64,000 bases of DNA from Streptomyces sp. P9-A4 (lineage in GTDB: Bacteria > Actinomycetota > Actinomycetes > Streptomycetales > Streptomycetaceae). A program made the position numbers and the translations under genes. The DNA is taken from contig NZ_JAZIFY010000001.1 of NCBI RefSeq assembly GCF_036634195.1, positions 5,280,501-5,344,500 on the forward strand. Direction: 5' to 3'. This document shows, one piece after another, positions 29,194-37,893 of the stretch (positions are counted from its first letter, which is position 1; the number at the start of each line of letters is the position of its first letter). The notes beneath the pieces were generated by a model. The model was not told the origin of the DNA, searched no databases, and saw only the letters and a program-made list of their open reading frames with translations.

Positions 29194-30603
29194 ATGTTCC
29201 CGCACACGCCCTCCCCGTCCCCGTACCGCTCCGCCCACGGATACGGCCGGCAGGGACCGCACATCGTGATCGCCGGCGGCGGCATCGCCGGCCTCACCAC
29301 CGCCCTCGCCCTGCACGCCGCCGGGTTCGAACGGGTCACCGTCGTCGAGGCCGCGCCCGCGATCCGCCCGGTCGGCGCCGGACTCAACCTGATGCCGAAC
29401 GCGGTCCGCGAACTCGACGCCCTCGGCCTGCTCGACGCCCTCGAAGCGGGCGCCCTGCGCACCCGCGAGCTGCGCTACTACCACCGCTCGGGCGGGCTGA
29501 TATCCCGCGAGCCGCGCGGGCTCGGCGCCGGCTACCGCTGGCCGCAGCTGTCGGTCCACCGCGGCCACCTCCAGCAGGTCCTCGCCGGTGCGGTACGGGC
29601 CAGGCTCGGGCAGGCCGCCCTGGTCACCGGGGTCCGGGTGTGCGGTGTGGACCCGCTGCCGGGCGGGCGGCCCCGGCTGCGCCTGGAGCACCGGGCGGGG
29701 TCCGTGCACGGCCGGGCCTCCCTCGAAGCGGACGTCCTCGTCGGCGCGGACGGCATCCGCTCGGCGGTACGGGCCGCGCTACACCCGGCGGAGGGCGCCC
29801 CGCCGTGGAACGGGACGCTGATCTGGCGGGGGGTGTCCCGGGTGCCGGCGCGGACGGTCGGCCCGGCCATGTTCATCGCGGGCGACGACCGGCAGAAGGC
29901 CGTCGTGTACCCGATGAGCCGGCCGACGGGACCCGGCGGGGAGGTCCTGGTGAACTGGGCGCTCGCCCGCCCCGCGGCCGGCACCGGCACGGCGGCGGAC
30001 CCGCGCGGAGCCGGAGACCCGGACGCGGCCGGGGCGGCCGAGGGCGACGAACGGCTGCTCGGCGACTGGAACCGGCCCGTCCCCGTCGAGGCCTTCCTGC
30101 CGTTCTACGAGGGCTGGGAGTTCGACGGCGTCAGCGTCCCCGCCCTGCTGCGCGCCGCCGACTCCGCCCATGTGTACCCGATGGTCGACCGCGAACCCCT
30201 GGACCGCTGGACCCACGGCCGCACCACCCTCGTCGGCGACGCCGCCCACGCCATGTACCCCATCGGCTCCAACGGCGCGACCCAGTCCATCGTCGACGCC
30301 CGCGCCCTCGCCCACGCGCTCGCCCTGCACCCCGCCGACCCCGCCGAGGGCCTCGCCGCGTACGAACGCGCCCGCCGCCCCGTCACCACCGCCCTCCAGC
30401 GGGCCAACCGCGAGTTCGGCCCCGAGGTCGTCATCAACCTCGCCCACGCCCGCGCCCCGCACGGCTTCACCGACATCCACGAGGTCATCCCCGCCGAGGA
30501 ACTCGCCGCCATCGCCTGCCGGTACGCCGCCACCGGCGCCTTCGACCCGACCACCGTCAACCAGGGCTCCCCGTACGAGGTGCCCCTCCCCGCCATCGGC
30601 TGA
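29194..30603 (+). CDS. PhzS-like FAD-dependent aromatic monooxygenase
   Basis: A 469-residue class A flavoprotein hydroxylase. The FAD motif HIVIAGGGIAGLTTALALHA (about 24-43), the NADPH/FAD 'DG' motif VLVGADGIRSAVRAALHP and the second FAD motif TLVGDAAHAMYPIGSNGATQ are all present. Order and wording closely follow PhzS, the 5-methylphenazine-1-carboxylate hydroxylase (for example AAGFERVTVVEAAPAIRPVG and the paired ELRYYHRSGG, REPRG). Some 22 bases separate it from the PrnB-like gene, and GAAGGAG precedes the ATG. A Gly/Ala/Asp-rich insert (about residues 263-285) is not expected in PhzS. Decarboxylative or ortho hydroxylation of an aromatic acid is likely; the substrate is unknown. Confidence 0.88.
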   Translation: MFPHTPSPSPYRSAHGYGRQGPHIVIAGGGIAGLTTALALHAAGFERVTVVEAAPAIRPVGAGLNLMPNAVRELDALGLLDALEAGALRTRELRYYHRSGGLISREPRGLGAGYRWPQLSVHRGHLQQVLAGAVRARLGQAALVTGVRVCGVDPLPGGRPRLRLEHRAGSVHGRASLEADVLVGADGIRSAVRAALHPAEGAPPWNGTLIWRGVSRVPARTVGPAMFIAGDDRQKAVVYPMSRPTGPGGEVLVNWALARPAAGTGTAADPRGAGDPDAAGAAEGDERLLGDWNRPVPVEAFLPFYEGWEFDGVSVPALLRAADSAHVYPMVDREPLDRWTHGRTTLVGDAAHAMYPIGSNGATQSIVDARALAHALALHPADPAEGLAAYERARRPVTTALQRANREFGPEVVINLAHARAPHGFTDIHEVIPAEELAAIACRYAATGAFDPTTVNQGSPYEVPLPAIG

Positions 30604-30709
30604 GGCGCCCCGGCCCGCCGGCGCGCCACCCCGGCAGTCGGAGCGGCACGCCGGACGCACAGCGTGGTGCGCCCGCTCCGCTCCGTACTCGCCTGCGAAG
30701 GTGGACGAC

Positions 30710-33265
30710 GTGAAGGCAATCCGTCGATTCACCGTGCGTCCCGTCCTCCCCGACACCCTCCGACCCCTCGCCGACCTCGCGCACAACCTGCGCTGGTCCT
30801 GGCACCAGCCCACCCGGGCGCTCTTCGACTCCCTCGCCCCCGAGGGGCCGGCCGGAGCCGACCCCGTCCGGGTCCTCGGCGCCCTCGAAGCCCCCCGGCT
30901 CGCCGCGCTCGCCGCCGACCAGGAGTTCCTGACCCGGCTGCGGGCCGCAGCCGAGGACCTCGACACCTATCTGCACGCCCCCCGCTGGTACCAGGACCGG
31001 TCCGGCGACGCGCCCGCCGCCGTCGCCTACTTCTCGCCCGAGTTCGGTGTCGCCGCCGCCCTGCCCCAGTACTCCGGCGGCCTCGGCATCCTCGCCGGCG
31101 ACCACCTCAAGGCCGCCAGCGACCTCGGCGTCCCGCTGATCGGCGTCGGCCTGCTCTACCGGCACGGCTACTTCCGCCAGTCCCTCGGCCGCGACGGCTG
31201 GCAGCAGGAGCAGTACCCCGTCCTCGATCCCGGCGAGCTGCCCGTCGCCCTGCTCCGCGAGGCCGACGGCGCCCCCGCCCGGATCACCCTGGCGCTGCCC
31301 GGCGGGCGGAGCCTCCACGCCCATCTGTGGATCGCCCGGGTCGGCCGGGTGCCCCTCCTGATGCTCGACTCCGACGTCGAGGAGAACGCCCCCGGCGAAC
31401 GCGGCGTCACCGACCGGCTGTACGGCGGCGGCAGCGAGCACCGGCTGCTCCAGGAGATGCTGCTCGGCATCGGCGGCGTCCGCGCCGTCCGCACGTACTG
31501 CCGTCTCACAGGCACTCCCGCCCCCGAGGTCTTCCACACCAACGAGGGCCACGCCGGCTTCCTCGGCCTCGAACGCATCCGCGAACTCCAGGGCGAGGGC
31601 CTCGACTTCGACGGAGCCCTGGAGACCGTCCGGGCCGGCACCGTCTTCACCACCCACACCCCCGTCGCGGCCGGCATCGACCGCTTCGACCGGAGCCTCG
31701 TCGCCCGCCACCTCGGCGAGGACGGCGCCCTCCCCGGCGTCGACACCGGACGGGTCCTCGCCCTCGGCGAAGAGACCCCCCTCGGCGGCGAGCCCGGCGT
31801 CTTCAACATGGCCGCCATGGGCCTGCGCCTCGCCCAGCGCGCCAACGGCGTCTCCACCCTCCACGGCGCCGTCAGCCGGTCCATGTTCGCCGGGCTCTGG
31901 CCGGGCTTCGACGCCGACGAGGTGCCGATCACCTCCATCACCAACGGCGTCCACGCCCCCACCTGGGCCGCCCCCGAGGTCGGCGAACTCGGACCCGACC
32001 CCGCCGACCGGGAGCTGTGGGCCCTGCGCCGCACCCTCCGCGAACGGCTCGTGACCGATGTACGGGAGAGGCTGCGGGCCTCCTGGCGGCAGCGCGGGGC
32101 CGCAGCCGCCGAACTCGGCTGGACCGACTCCGTCCTCGACCCCGACGTGCTCACCATCGGCTTCGCCCGCCGGGTCCCCTCGTACAAGCGGCTCACCCTG
32201 ATGCTCCGCGACAAGGACCGGCTGCGGACCCTCCTCCTCCACCCCGAGCGGCCCGTGCAGCTCGTCGTCGCGGGCAAGGCCCACCCCGCCGACGACGGCG
32301 GGAAGCGGCTCGTGCAGGAACTCGTCCGGTTCGCCGACGACCCCCGGGTCCGGCACCGGATCGTCTTCCTGCCCGACTACGGCATGGAGATGGCCCGCGG
32401 CCTCTACCCCGGCTGCGACGTCTGGCTCAACAACCCGCTGCGCCCCCTGGAGGCCTGCGGCACCAGCGGCATGAAGGCCGCCCTCAACGGCTGCCTCAAC
32501 CTCTCCGTCCTCGACGGCTGGTGGGACGAGTGGTTCGAGCCCGACTTCGGCTGGGCGATCCCCACCGCCGACGGGGCCGCCGCCGCCGACGAGGACCGGC
32601 GCGACGACCTGGAGGCCGCCGCGCTGTACGAGCTGATCGAGCGCCGGGTCGCCCCCCGCTTCTACGACCGGGGCGCCGACGGCGTCCCGGCCGGCTGGAC
32701 GGCCATGGTCCGGCGCACCCTCACCGACCTCGGCCCGAAGGTGCTCGCCGACCGGATGGTCCGCGAGTACGTCGAGCGGCTGTACGTGCCCGCCGCCGGC
32801 GCCCGGCGGGCCCTCACCCCGGAGCGGGCGCGCGACCTCGCCGCCTGGAAGGCCCGGGTCAGGGACGCCTGGCCCAAGGTGACCGTCGACCACGTCGAGG
32901 TCGGCGACGGGCTCGCCGACGACCTGGCCGACGCGGATCTCGGGGCGACCCCGATCGTCCGGGTCCGGGTGGCCCTCGGCGGGCTCGGCCCCGAGGACGT
33001 CGAGGTGCAGGCCGTCACCGGCCGGGTCGACGCCGACGACACCCTCGCCGACAGCCGTGCCGTCCCGCTGAAGCCGGCGGGCGGCCCGGACCTGGAGGGC
33101 CGTCAGCCGTACGCGGGAACCCTGGAACTCGACCGCACCGGCACCTTCGGCTGCACGGTCCGGGTCCGCCCCGCCCATCCGCTCCTCGCCCACCCGGCGG
33201 AACTGGGCCTGATGGCACTGCCGGAGGAGACGACGGGGGCGGGGGCGGGGGTGCTGCTGCGGTAG
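30710..33265 (+). CDS. glgP: Alpha-glucan (glycogen) phosphorylase
   Basis: Releases glucose 1-phosphate from alpha-glucan chains using PLP. The 851-residue protein is the actinobacterial/archaeal-type phosphorylase. An N-terminal DUF3417-like segment (TLRPLADLAHNLRWSWHQPT) is followed by AYFSPEFGVAAALPQYSGGL, FHTNEGHAGFLGLERI, FTTHTPVAAGIDRFD and the PLP lysine in ACGTSGMKAALNGCLN. I chose the GTG at 30710 (KAIRRFTVRP next), 8 bases after GAAGG; a GTG at 30701 is the alternative. In S. coelicolor, as I recall, glgP sits immediately beside glgE. Here an 8-kb accessory block separates them. It converges with a sensor kinase 13 bases away. Confidence 0.95.
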   Translation: MKAIRRFTVRPVLPDTLRPLADLAHNLRWSWHQPTRALFDSLAPEGPAGADPVRVLGALEAPRLAALAADQEFLTRLRAAAEDLDTYLHAPRWYQDRSGDAPAAVAYFSPEFGVAAALPQYSGGLGILAGDHLKAASDLGVPLIGVGLLYRHGYFRQSLGRDGWQQEQYPVLDPGELPVALLREADGAPARITLALPGGRSLHAHLWIARVGRVPLLMLDSDVEENAPGERGVTDRLYGGGSEHRLLQEMLLGIGGVRAVRTYCRLTGTPAPEVFHTNEGHAGFLGLERIRELQGEGLDFDGALETVRAGTVFTTHTPVAAGIDRFDRSLVARHLGEDGALPGVDTGRVLALGEETPLGGEPGVFNMAAMGLRLAQRANGVSTLHGAVSRSMFAGLWPGFDADEVPITSITNGVHAPTWAAPEVGELGPDPADRELWALRRTLRERLVTDVRERLRASWRQRGAAAAELGWTDSVLDPDVLTIGFARRVPSYKRLTLMLRDKDRLRTLLLHPERPVQLVVAGKAHPADDGGKRLVQELVRFADDPRVRHRIVFLPDYGMEMARGLYPGCDVWLNNPLRPLEACGTSGMKAALNGCLNLSVLDGWWDEWFEPDFGWAIPTADGAAAADEDRRDDLEAAALYELIERRVAPRFYDRGADGVPAGWTAMVRRTLTDLGPKVLADRMVREYVERLYVPAAGARRALTPERARDLAAWKARVRDAWPKVTVDHVEVGDGLADDLADADLGATPIVRVRVALGGLGPEDVEVQAVTGRVDADDTLADSRAVPLKPAGGPDLEGRQPYAGTLELDRTGTFGCTVRVRPAHPLLAHPAELGLMALPEETTGAGAGVLLR

Positions 33266-33278
33266 CCGCCGGCGGCGG

Positions 33279-34919
33279 TCACGGCACCTCGGCCTTGTCG
33301 GCGAGGTGCCCGTCGACGAAGCACAGCCGGTACACCGGGATCGCCGCGAGCATCGAGGCCCGGTAGTACCGGCACTCGTGCATGCCGGCCGGTTCGGGCG
33401 GCACCCCGTGCGGGGGATGTCCGAGCGGGTGGTCGGGCAGGTCGTCGGAGGCCTCGGAGATCTGCGCCAGGCTCATCCCGACCCGCAGCTTCGCGTAGTC
33501 CTCCGGCTCCAGATACGACTGGTACTGCGTCCACAGCGCCACCCCGGCCATCAGCAGGCCCAGCGCGGCGAGCAGCGCGAGCGGGATCCAGATCGCCCGC
33601 GCGAGGCCCTTGCGCACCTCGCGGCGGGCCCGGTCCAGCTCCCGGGCCGAGGTGGGCGCGGTGGGCAGCGGGGCGGGGGGCTTCCTGGGCAGCTCCGCCT
33701 CCAGGGCGAAGCCGCCGTCCGGGGTGGCCCGGTGGGTGAGCGTGCCGCCGGCAAGCCGGACCCGCTCGCCGAGACCGACGAGCCCGGTGCCGCCGGAATC
33801 GGAGTCGGGGCCGGGTCCGGAACCGGGTTCGGGGCGGTGGCCGGAGATCCGCTCCTGCCCGTCGGGCCCGGCGCCCGTACCCGTACCGGCAGCCGCGCCC
33901 GTGTCCGTACCCCCGCCGCCCTGTTCCCTGCCGGGCCCGCTGACCACCCTGACCCGGACGTACGTCGGATTCGGGGTGACGGTGACCGTGACGGCCGCGC
34001 CCGGCGCGTGCTTGGCCGCGTTGGTCAGGCCCTCCTGCACGATCCGGTGCAGCGCGAGCCCCGACATCCCCGGCAGGGTGGGGACCGGGGTCGTGGCGAG
34101 GGTGACCGCCAGGCCCGAGGCGCGGGCGCGGGCGGCCAGCTCCTCCACCGTCTCGCCGGGCGGGGTGGTGGGCGCCCCCGCGTCCTCCTCGCGGAGCACG
34201 CCGATGATGTCCCGCAGCCGGGCCGTGGCGTCCGCCGCCGCCCCGCGCAGCTCGCCCGCCGCCCGCTGCTGGGCGGGTCCGAGCTCCGGCGAGACCTCCA
34301 GGGCACCCGCCCGGATCGCGATCAGGGCCAGGTCGTGGCCGAGGGAGTCGTGCATGTCGCCCGCGATCCGGGACCGCTCGCGCAGCCGCTCCCGGTCGGC
34401 GACGGCGGCCTGCTCCCGTTCCATCCGGTCCGCCAGCTCCCAGCCGCTCCGGACGAGGCGGTCGTACTGCCGCACGTACCGGCCGATCAGCCAGGGCGCC
34501 ACGACGGCCAGCGCGAGGGCGAGCAGCAGGGTGAACCACTGCCCCAGCGAGGTGTGGGTGAGGCGGGTCAGGAGGAGACCGACGGCCGCGACCGCGCCGA
34601 ACAGCCACAGCGCCGCCCGGGTGTGCTCCTGCCGCCGTCCCGCGAGGTAGCCGAAGGCGATCAGGGCCAGGCTGTACGAGGGGGTGAACAGCTCAAGGGA
34701 GGCCGGCAGGCTCGCCGCGACCGTGACGCCGAGTGCGAGCAGTGGCCATCTGCGGCTCACCGCGACACAGCCGGCGAGGACCACGACGCCGATGGCGACC
34801 AGGGGCCAGCTGCCGCCGTCGTTCGGGTCGGACTTCAGCAGCACCGGCACGCACAGCAGCAGCCACAGGACCAGGTCGAAGAGGCGTTCCCGGGCGGCCC
34901 CGCGGCGCGGCTCAGGCAT
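33279..34919 (-). CDS. DesK-type sensor histidine kinase with extra C-terminal membrane/extracytoplasmic domain
   Basis: A 546-residue kinase. Six N-terminal membrane segments (residues about 12-170) lead to the HisKA_3 dimerisation helix with the phosphoacceptor in RSRIAGDMHDSLGHDLALIA, then the N-box RIVQEGLTNAAKHAPG and the G-box GTGLVGLGERVRLAGG. Two features are unusual. A roughly 40-residue Gly/Thr/Pro-rich insert sits inside the ATPase domain between those boxes. A seventh membrane segment (AIWIPLALLAALGLLMAGVA) is followed by about 80 residues with LRVGMSLAQISEASDDLP and paired cysteines (HECRYYRAS, YRLCFVDG), predicted outside the cell and faintly BamE/SmpA-like. It overlaps the upstream response-regulator gene by 8 bases. 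The signal is unknown. Confidence 0.9.
   Translation of the reverse strand: MPEPRRGAARERLFDLVLWLLLCVPVLLKSDPNDGGSWPLVAIGVVVLAGCVAVSRRWPLLALGVTVAASLPASLELFTPSYSLALIAFGYLAGRRQEHTRAALWLFGAVAAVGLLLTRLTHTSLGQWFTLLLALALAVVAPWLIGRYVRQYDRLVRSGWELADRMEREQAAVADRERLRERSRIAGDMHDSLGHDLALIAIRAGALEVSPELGPAQQRAAGELRGAAADATARLRDIIGVLREEDAGAPTTPPGETVEELAARARASGLAVTLATTPVPTLPGMSGLALHRIVQEGLTNAAKHAPGAAVTVTVTPNPTYVRVRVVSGPGREQGGGGTDTGAAAGTGTGAGPDGQERISGHRPEPGSGPGPDSDSGGTGLVGLGERVRLAGGTLTHRATPDGGFALEAELPRKPPAPLPTAPTSARELDRARREVRKGLARAIWIPLALLAALGLLMAGVALWTQYQSYLEPEDYAKLRVGMSLAQISEASDDLPDHPLGHPPHGVPPEPAGMHECRYYRASMLAAIPVYRLCFVDGHLADKAEVP
33283..33310. terminator. Stem-loop at glgP/kinase convergence
   Basis: GGCACCTCG (33283-33291) pairs exactly with CGAGGTGCC (33302-33310) around a 10-base loop, inside the last codons of the kinase gene and 17 bases after the glgP stop. 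It probably serves both transcripts. Confidence 0.55.
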
Positions 34920-35568
34920 CGGGGACCAGCCCCGCCTCGTACGCGAGGACCGCGAGCTGCACCCGGTTGCGCAGGCCGAGCCGGCCGAGGACGGCGCTCA
35001 CGTGCGCCTTGACGGTGCCCTCGACGACGTACAGCCGTTCGGCGATCTCCTGGTTGGAGAGGCCCGCGCCGAGGAGGGCCACGACCTCCCGCTCCCGGCC
35101 GGTGAGCGGCTCCAGGCGGGTCCGTGCCTCGGCCGCGCGGGTGAACCGCTCGCCGCCGAGGGTGTCGATGACCCGGCGGGCGACGGTGGGGGAGAGGGCG
35201 GCGCCGCCCCCGGCGACGGCCCGGACCCCGGCGATCAGCTCGCGCGGGTCCCCGGACTTGAGCAGGAAGCCGCTGACGCCGCAGCCGAGGGCGCGGGCGA
35301 TGAAGGCGTCCTCGGAGAAGGTGGTGAGCATGACGACGGCCGCGTCCGGCAGGACCCCGCGCAGTTCCTCGGCGGCGCCGAGTCCGTCGAGCCGGGGCAT
35401 CCGGATGTCGAGGAGGACGACGTCGGGCCGGTGCTCGCGGGCGAGCTCGACGGCCTCGTGGCCGTCGCCGGCCTCGGCGACCACCTCGATCCCCGGGTCG
35501 GAGGCGAGGATGGCCCGCACCCCGGCTCTGATCATCGTCTCGTCGTCGGCCAGCAGCACCCTGATCAT
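34912..35568 (-). CDS. NarL/LuxR-type response regulator
   Basis: A 218-residue regulator: receiver domain 1-120 (LLADDETM, phosphoacceptor in VVLLDIRMPRLDG near Asp54, LTTF, FLLKSGDPRELI) and a GerE/LuxR helix-turn-helix (LTGREREVVALLGAGLSNQE, then GTVKAHVSAVLGRLGLRNRV). It is the first gene of a two-gene operon with the DesK-type kinase that overlaps its end. The ATG at 35568 starts MIRVLLADDETMIRAG. Only 76 bases separate it from the metalloprotease upstream on the same strand, with a strong terminator between. Confidence 0.94.
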   Translation of the reverse strand: MIRVLLADDETMIRAGVRAILASDPGIEVVAEAGDGHEAVELAREHRPDVVLLDIRMPRLDGLGAAEELRGVLPDAAVVMLTTFSEDAFIARALGCGVSGFLLKSGDPRELIAGVRAVAGGGAALSPTVARRVIDTLGGERFTRAAEARTRLEPLTGREREVVALLGAGLSNQEIAERLYVVEGTVKAHVSAVLGRLGLRNRVQLAVLAYEAGLVPDA

Positions 35569-35590
35569 GCGGTCCAGGGTATGCAGACGC

Positions 35591-35628
35591 GCGGGCGCCC
35601 GGAGGGAAGCTTCCCTCCGGGCGCCCGC
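35591..35628. terminator. 38-base perfect palindrome, terminator of metalloprotease gene
   Basis: GCGGGCGCCCGGAGGGAAG is followed at once by its exact reverse complement, centred on AAGCTT. It lies 17 bases after the metalloprotease stop and just before the response-regulator start. Confidence 0.75.
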
Positions 35629-35644
35629 TCCCGTGCCGTGAGGC

Positions 35645-37669
35645 TTACGGGAAGGTCAGCTTGAAGCTGTTGATGTAGCCGGTGTCCGACCCGGCCTTGT
35701 CCTGGACGCGGAGCTTCCAGGCACCGTTGGCGACCTCGGAGGAGGCGTTCACGGTGTAGGTCTGCTGGATGTTGTCCGCGCTGCTGCCGGTCCGGTTGTG
35801 CAGGTTGTAGACCGAGCCGTCGGGGGCGATCAGGTCGACGACGAGGTCACCGATCCAGGTGTGGACGATGTCCACGCCGACGGAGAGGTTGCTCGGCGCG
35901 TTGCCGGTGATGCCGGTGACGTTGACCGTCGAGGTGACCGCGGCGCCGGCGTCCGGGATGGCGACGTCGGCCGTGTTCTCGAAGGAGGTGCCGGTGGGCG
36001 GGGTGCCGCCACCGGAGCGCGGACCCACGTTGATGGCGGCGAAGGAGTCCTCCACGGCCTTGACCTCGGGGCTGCCGGCGCCGTACAGCTCGGTGGCCGC
36101 CGCGACGGCACCCGTGCGGGCGCCGGCGTAGTTGGTCGAGGAGCCGAACTTGGTGGTGAGCGCCTTGAACCAGATCAGCCGGGCCTTGTCGATGCCGATG
36201 CCGGTGACCGGCAGGCCGTCGGAGGTCGGCGAGTCGTAGTTCACGCCGTTGACGGTCTTGGCGCCGCTGCCCTCGGAGAGCAGGTAGAAGAAGTGGTTCG
36301 CCGGGCCCGAGGAGTAGTGGACGTCGATCGAACCGATGCCCGAGTACCAGGCGTCCTTGGACGAGCCGTCCTTGCTCGGCTTGTCCATGTAGCGCAGCGG
36401 GGTGCCGTTGCCGCGGATGTCGATCTTCTCGCCGACGAGGTAGTCGCCCGGGTCGCTGGCGTTGTTGGCGTAGAACTCGACCGCCGCCGCGAAGATGTCC
36501 GAGGTGGCCTCGTTGAGGCCGCCGGACTCGCCGCTGTAGACCAGGCCGGCCGTGTTGGAGGTGACGCCGTGCGTCATCTCGTGCGCGGCCACGTCGATGG
36601 ACGTGAGCGGCTTGGCGTTGTTCGTGCCGTCGCCGTAGGTCATGCAGAAGCAGGAGTCGGACCAGAACGCGTTCACGTAGGCGTTGCCGTAGTGGACGCG
36701 GGAGTACGCGCCGACGCCGTCACCCTTGATGCCGGTGCGGCCGTGCACGTTCTTGTAGTAGTCCCACGTGAGCGCGGCGCCGTAGTGCGCGTCGGCGCCC
36801 GCGGTGGCCCGGTTGGACGTGGTGCCGTTGCCCCACGTGTCCGTGGTGTTGGTGAACAGCGTCCCGGTGCCCGACGTACCGCCGTTGAGGTCGTACGTCT
36901 TGTGGTTGCCGCGGGTGGTGTCGGTCAGCGAGTAGGAGGGCGCGGTGCCGAGGGTCACCTGGCCGCTGTACTGCGTGTTGCCGACGCCGGTCTCGATGGC
37001 CTGCCACTCGTAGAGCTTCGCGCCGGACTTCGCGTCCGTCACGACGTGCAGCTCGTTCGGGGTGCCGTCGTGCTGGAGGCCGCCGACGACGGTCTCGTAC
37101 GCGAGGACGGGCGCGCCCTGGGCCATCCACACGACCTTGCGCGGGGCGCGGTCGGCGGCGGCCTTCTTCGAGCCCTCCGCGGCGGCGAGGCCGACGGCCT
37201 GCTTCTCGGCGGCGGCCGGGGCGAGGGTGGCGGCGAGGTCGACGCCCGCGAGCGTGGCGCGGTTGGACTTGATGACCCCGGCGGGGGCACCGGCCTTGGT
37301 CTCGGCGACGATCAGGTCACCGCCGAGGACGGGGAGTCCGGCGTAGGTGCGCTCGTAGCGCGTGTGGGTGGTGCCGTCGCGGTCCTGGACGACGTCGCGG
37401 ACGACCAGCTTCTCCTGGGCGCCGAGGCCGAGGGACTTGGCCGTGGCGGCCTTGTCCGCGTCCGCCGCCTTGATGAGCGCGGCGCGCTCGTTGGGGGAGA
37501 GGTCGGCCGGCAGCTTGCCGGGGTTGGGCTTGCCCGCGGACAGCGCCGACGGGGCCGCCGCGAAGGGGTCGGCCGAGGCGGTACCGGCCTGCACACCGAT
37601 GGTGAGCATGGCGGCGGCAGCGATCAGGGCGCCGGTCGCGGTGGCACGACGGCTGGGCGTGGATCTCAC
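35645..37669 (-). CDS. Secreted M4 (thermolysin-like) metalloprotease with P-domain
   Basis: A 674-residue secreted zinc endopeptidase. A Sec signal peptide (MRSTPSRRATATGALIAAAA to about residue 33, cleavage near TASA-D) precedes an FTP/PepSY propeptide (to about 210). The M4 catalytic domain has the zinc motif VAAHEMTHGVTSNT, the third ligand in GGLNEATSDIF, and the proton-donor His in GPANHFFYLLSEGSG. A C-terminal proprotein-convertase P-domain of about 120 residues (SFENTADVAIPDAGAAVTST through WIGDLVVDLIAPDGSV) ends the protein. Start at the ATG (37669) is supported by AGGAG upstream. Such proteases are typically released during mycelial growth and differentiation to digest extracellular protein. 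Confidence 0.95.
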   Translation of the reverse strand: MRSTPSRRATATGALIAAAAMLTIGVQAGTASADPFAAAPSALSAGKPNPGKLPADLSPNERAALIKAADADKAATAKSLGLGAQEKLVVRDVVQDRDGTTHTRYERTYAGLPVLGGDLIVAETKAGAPAGVIKSNRATLAGVDLAATLAPAAAEKQAVGLAAAEGSKKAAADRAPRKVVWMAQGAPVLAYETVVGGLQHDGTPNELHVVTDAKSGAKLYEWQAIETGVGNTQYSGQVTLGTAPSYSLTDTTRGNHKTYDLNGGTSGTGTLFTNTTDTWGNGTTSNRATAGADAHYGAALTWDYYKNVHGRTGIKGDGVGAYSRVHYGNAYVNAFWSDSCFCMTYGDGTNNAKPLTSIDVAAHEMTHGVTSNTAGLVYSGESGGLNEATSDIFAAAVEFYANNASDPGDYLVGEKIDIRGNGTPLRYMDKPSKDGSSKDAWYSGIGSIDVHYSSGPANHFFYLLSEGSGAKTVNGVNYDSPTSDGLPVTGIGIDKARLIWFKALTTKFGSSTNYAGARTGAVAAATELYGAGSPEVKAVEDSFAAINVGPRSGGGTPPTGTSFENTADVAIPDAGAAVTSTVNVTGITGNAPSNLSVGVDIVHTWIGDLVVDLIAPDGSVYNLHNRTGSSADNIQQTYTVNASSEVANGAWKLRVQDKAGSDTGYINSFKLTFP

Positions 37670-37812
37670 GCAGACTCCTTATGCGAGGGGGGTACCGGCG
37701 GACTTGGGTGAGCCCGTCCGGGCGGAGCAAGGAGAGCTGTGGAGCAAGTACTTGTGACGCGTTACTCGTTCGGGTGAAGCGGTGAACGGTGGTGCGAAGG
37801 ACCGGGGAGAGA

Positions 37813-37839
37813 CTGACAGGAATGACGGGGACCTGTCAG
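37813..37839. promoter_or_regulatory. Inverted repeat upstream of metalloprotease
   Basis: CTGACAGG (37813-37820) and CCTGTCAG (37832-37839), a perfect 8-bp dyad with an 11-base spacer, lie 144 bases before the metalloprotease start. They are in the 224-base gap to the regulator gene, near a TTGACG on the minus strand. It may be an operator. Confidence 0.4.
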
Positions 37840-37893
37840 GACCGCGTCAACAAGTTGGCCGGAAATCGTCCGGTGCCCGACGGGCCGTGTTCG

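Noticed and set aside
28011..30713. A 900-codon plus-strand open frame through the PrnB-like and PhzS-like genes
   Set aside because: Arg/Pro-rich composition without domains, typical of an off-frame reading of GC-rich coding DNA; the real genes carry family motifs in other frames.
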